From: Candidatus Enterocloster excrementipullorum
GTDB lineage: Bacteria > Bacillota > Clostridia > Lachnospirales > Lachnospiraceae
DNA length: 33,615 nt
Reading direction: 5' to 3'
Assembly: GCA_019119575.1 (NCBI GenBank)
Contig: DWWT01000064.1
Location: forward strand, 1-33,615
Shown here: positions 32,518 through 33,615 of the stretch, piece by piece
Layout of the letters: each line of letters begins with the position of its first letter
Position numbering within the stretch: the stretch's first letter is position 1
The notes under the pieces: generated by a model
Told to the model about the DNA's origin: nothing
Databases searched by the model: none
Seen by the model: only the letters and a program-made list of their open reading frames with translations
Program-made: the position numbers and the translations under genes

Positions 32518-33447
32518 ATGCTGAATGACTACTATCAAAATATTGGCATGAAAGGCTTTATTCAAAGATATGGAATTGTGAATGCCGTCAAACGAGGGGC
32601 ATTTATGTTTATCAAATTGCATCTTGTCAAGGATTATGAGGTGCGGAAGGTATTGTGGCAGGAACGAGCTTCTACCAAGATAAAACCATATTTAAAGTAT
32701 AAAGACACAGATGTTCAGGGGCTTAGCTTTCCCAAAAATGATGTGGAGAATCCGATTTGGATTTATTGGAATAAAGGTATTGAACAGGCACCGATTATTG
32801 TTCAGAAGTGCTATGAATCTGTATGTAAACATTCCAATCAAAAAATCATTTTGCTGAATGATCAAAACCTTGCAGATTACATTCGATTGCCAGAGTACAT
32901 TGAAAAGAAAAAGGATGCTGGACAGATTCCGATGGCGGGGTATGCGGATCTGATGAGGTTTGCATTACTGGAACATTATGGTGGAACATGGATTGATTCA
33001 ACGGTATATCTTACAGATCCTATTCCAGATATGATTTTAAATAGCGACTTTTTTGCAGTACGAAATTCACTGCTGCTGATAGATAACCCTGTGCTATATC
33101 CTGCATGGTTTCTTCATGCAAAAAAGGAAAACAAAACAATTCGAGAGATAAGAAATGTTGCTTTCACATATTGGCTCAAAAACGAACATGTAATTGAGTA
33201 TCTGCTGCCGAATTTGATTATCACTTTGGTGGTAAAGAGCAATCCGGAAGTTGAGAAAGCAATTCCCTATATGAACAGTGATTATAGCGAGTATCTTGTT
33301 AAGGTTTTAGCCGATGATTATTCAGAAGAGAAATGGAATTGGATTAAAAAGCTTACAGGTATTCATAAGCTGACATATAAATTGGAGACTGCAATTAATC
33401 GAAAGGATAGTTTTTATCAGCACATAATTGCAGAAAAGAATAAATAA
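32518..33447 (+). CDS. PF05704-type capsular glycosyltransferase, intact paralog
   Basis: A 309-residue predicted glycosyltransferase for capsular polysaccharide. Motifs: PIWIYWNKGIEQAP, YADLMRFALLEHYGGTWIDS with the Asp pair at 144 and 160 likely binding metal and nucleotide sugar, and NPVLYPAWFLHAKKENKTIREI. No signal peptide is seen; HLVKDYEVRKVLWQ lies near residues 35-48. It is clearly a tandem copy of the gene before it but has about 30 more residues at the N-terminus and no homopolymer: the G-tract place reads ERASTKI. ATG 32518 follows a purine-rich stretch (AAGGGAGA). DNA is AT-rich like its neighbours. Confidence 0.88.
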   Translation: MLNDYYQNIGMKGFIQRYGIVNAVKRGAFMFIKLHLVKDYEVRKVLWQERASTKIKPYLKYKDTDVQGLSFPKNDVENPIWIYWNKGIEQAPIIVQKCYESVCKHSNQKIILLNDQNLADYIRLPEYIEKKKDAGQIPMAGYADLMRFALLEHYGGTWIDSTVYLTDPIPDMILNSDFFAVRNSLLLIDNPVLYPAWFLHAKKENKTIREIRNVAFTYWLKNEHVIEYLLPNLIITLVVKSNPEVEKAIPYMNSDYSEYLVKVLADDYSEEKWNWIKKLTGIHKLTYKLETAINRKDSFYQHIIAEKNK

Positions 33448-33538
33448 AAGAAAGCTTATTAACAGTTTAACAAAAGGAAGGATCAAGATTGAAAATGAAA
33501 AGTAGAGGGTATCCATTCCCTTAATCGCATGACAAACA

Positions 33539-33556
33539 AGCCATCTTTCGGTGGCT
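33539..33556 (+). terminator. Possible terminator hairpin after the capsule genes
   Basis: AGCCATC (33539-33545) pairs with GGTGGCT (33550-33556), one G-T, around TTTC; GCTTTAAAAATT follows. The stem is short and the T-tract poor. The ~170 nt after the last gene otherwise show nothing recognisable. Confidence 0.4.
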
Positions 33557-33615
33557 GCTTTAAAAATTGAATATTAAAAAGTTAAGGTTACGCAGTTGCT
33601 GACTTGATTTTATAA

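Noticed and set aside
33448..33615. Start of another capsule gene at the window end
   Set aside because: Frames here are closed by frequent stops and no start with a ribosome site leads to a long frame before the window ends.

Overview
The window looks like the chromosome of a Lachnospiraceae-type Clostridium (Firmicutes). The support is the codon style and moderately high GC of the first ~29 kb, strong AGGAGG ribosome sites, HPr with both His15 and Ser46, and gene families I know mainly from this group (DUF4364, the DUF5717/DUF5716 pair, Rpn-like proteins with Glu/Gly/Lys-rich tails). The genus cannot be fixed. No tRNA, rRNA, CRISPR array or intact insertion sequence was seen.

Layout. 1-903 is the 3' part of an Rpn/PD-(D/E)XK nuclease-like gene. 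1012-5297 is a compact run: nadE, a SpoU rRNA methyltransferase, an NfeD-like membrane protein with a repeat-built tail, and a patatin-like lipase. 5468-9754 runs from ornithine carbamoyltransferase (sigma-A promoter overlapped by candidate ArgR boxes) through a small membrane protein, birA, mutY and a DagK-like lipid kinase. Then come rpoD, queH and the HPr gene, each with visible leader structure. A strong hairpin separates HPr from the leftward pair malic enzyme - DUF4364. 14378-20112 is a three-gene set of unknown function: a giant DUF5717 protein, a DUF5716 protein that looks actin-like, and a TPR protein. A YbaK-type deacylase and a Fic protein follow.

21854-33447 is a surface-polysaccharide (capsule) locus. 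A tyrosine recombinase lacking its catalytic C-terminus precedes a textbook promoter, a leader with a 12-G tract, and the regulatory set CpsB phosphatase, Wzz/CpsC, CpsD tyrosine kinase and LCP ligase. A secreted Ser/Gly-rich protein, the initiating sugar phosphotransferase and a GT4 glycosyltransferase come next. Around 29.37 kb the locus breaks down: an acyltransferase stub, two pieces of decayed glycosyltransferase and a patch of short repeats fill ~1 kb. Beyond it the DNA is clearly AT-rich and holds a GT4 and two tandem PF05704-type glycosyltransferases, which suggests an imported cassette.

The main discovery candidates are in this locus. The first PF05704 gene carries a 10-G tract inside its codons and is out of frame as read; 9 (or 6, or 12) Gs would restore it. 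A second, 12-G tract lies in the operon leader, and short repeats bracket the capsule promoter next to the broken recombinase. Together these suggest a capsule locus under more than one kind of phase variation. The DUF5717-DUF5716-TPR set is a separate candidate for an undescribed actin-like ATPase system.
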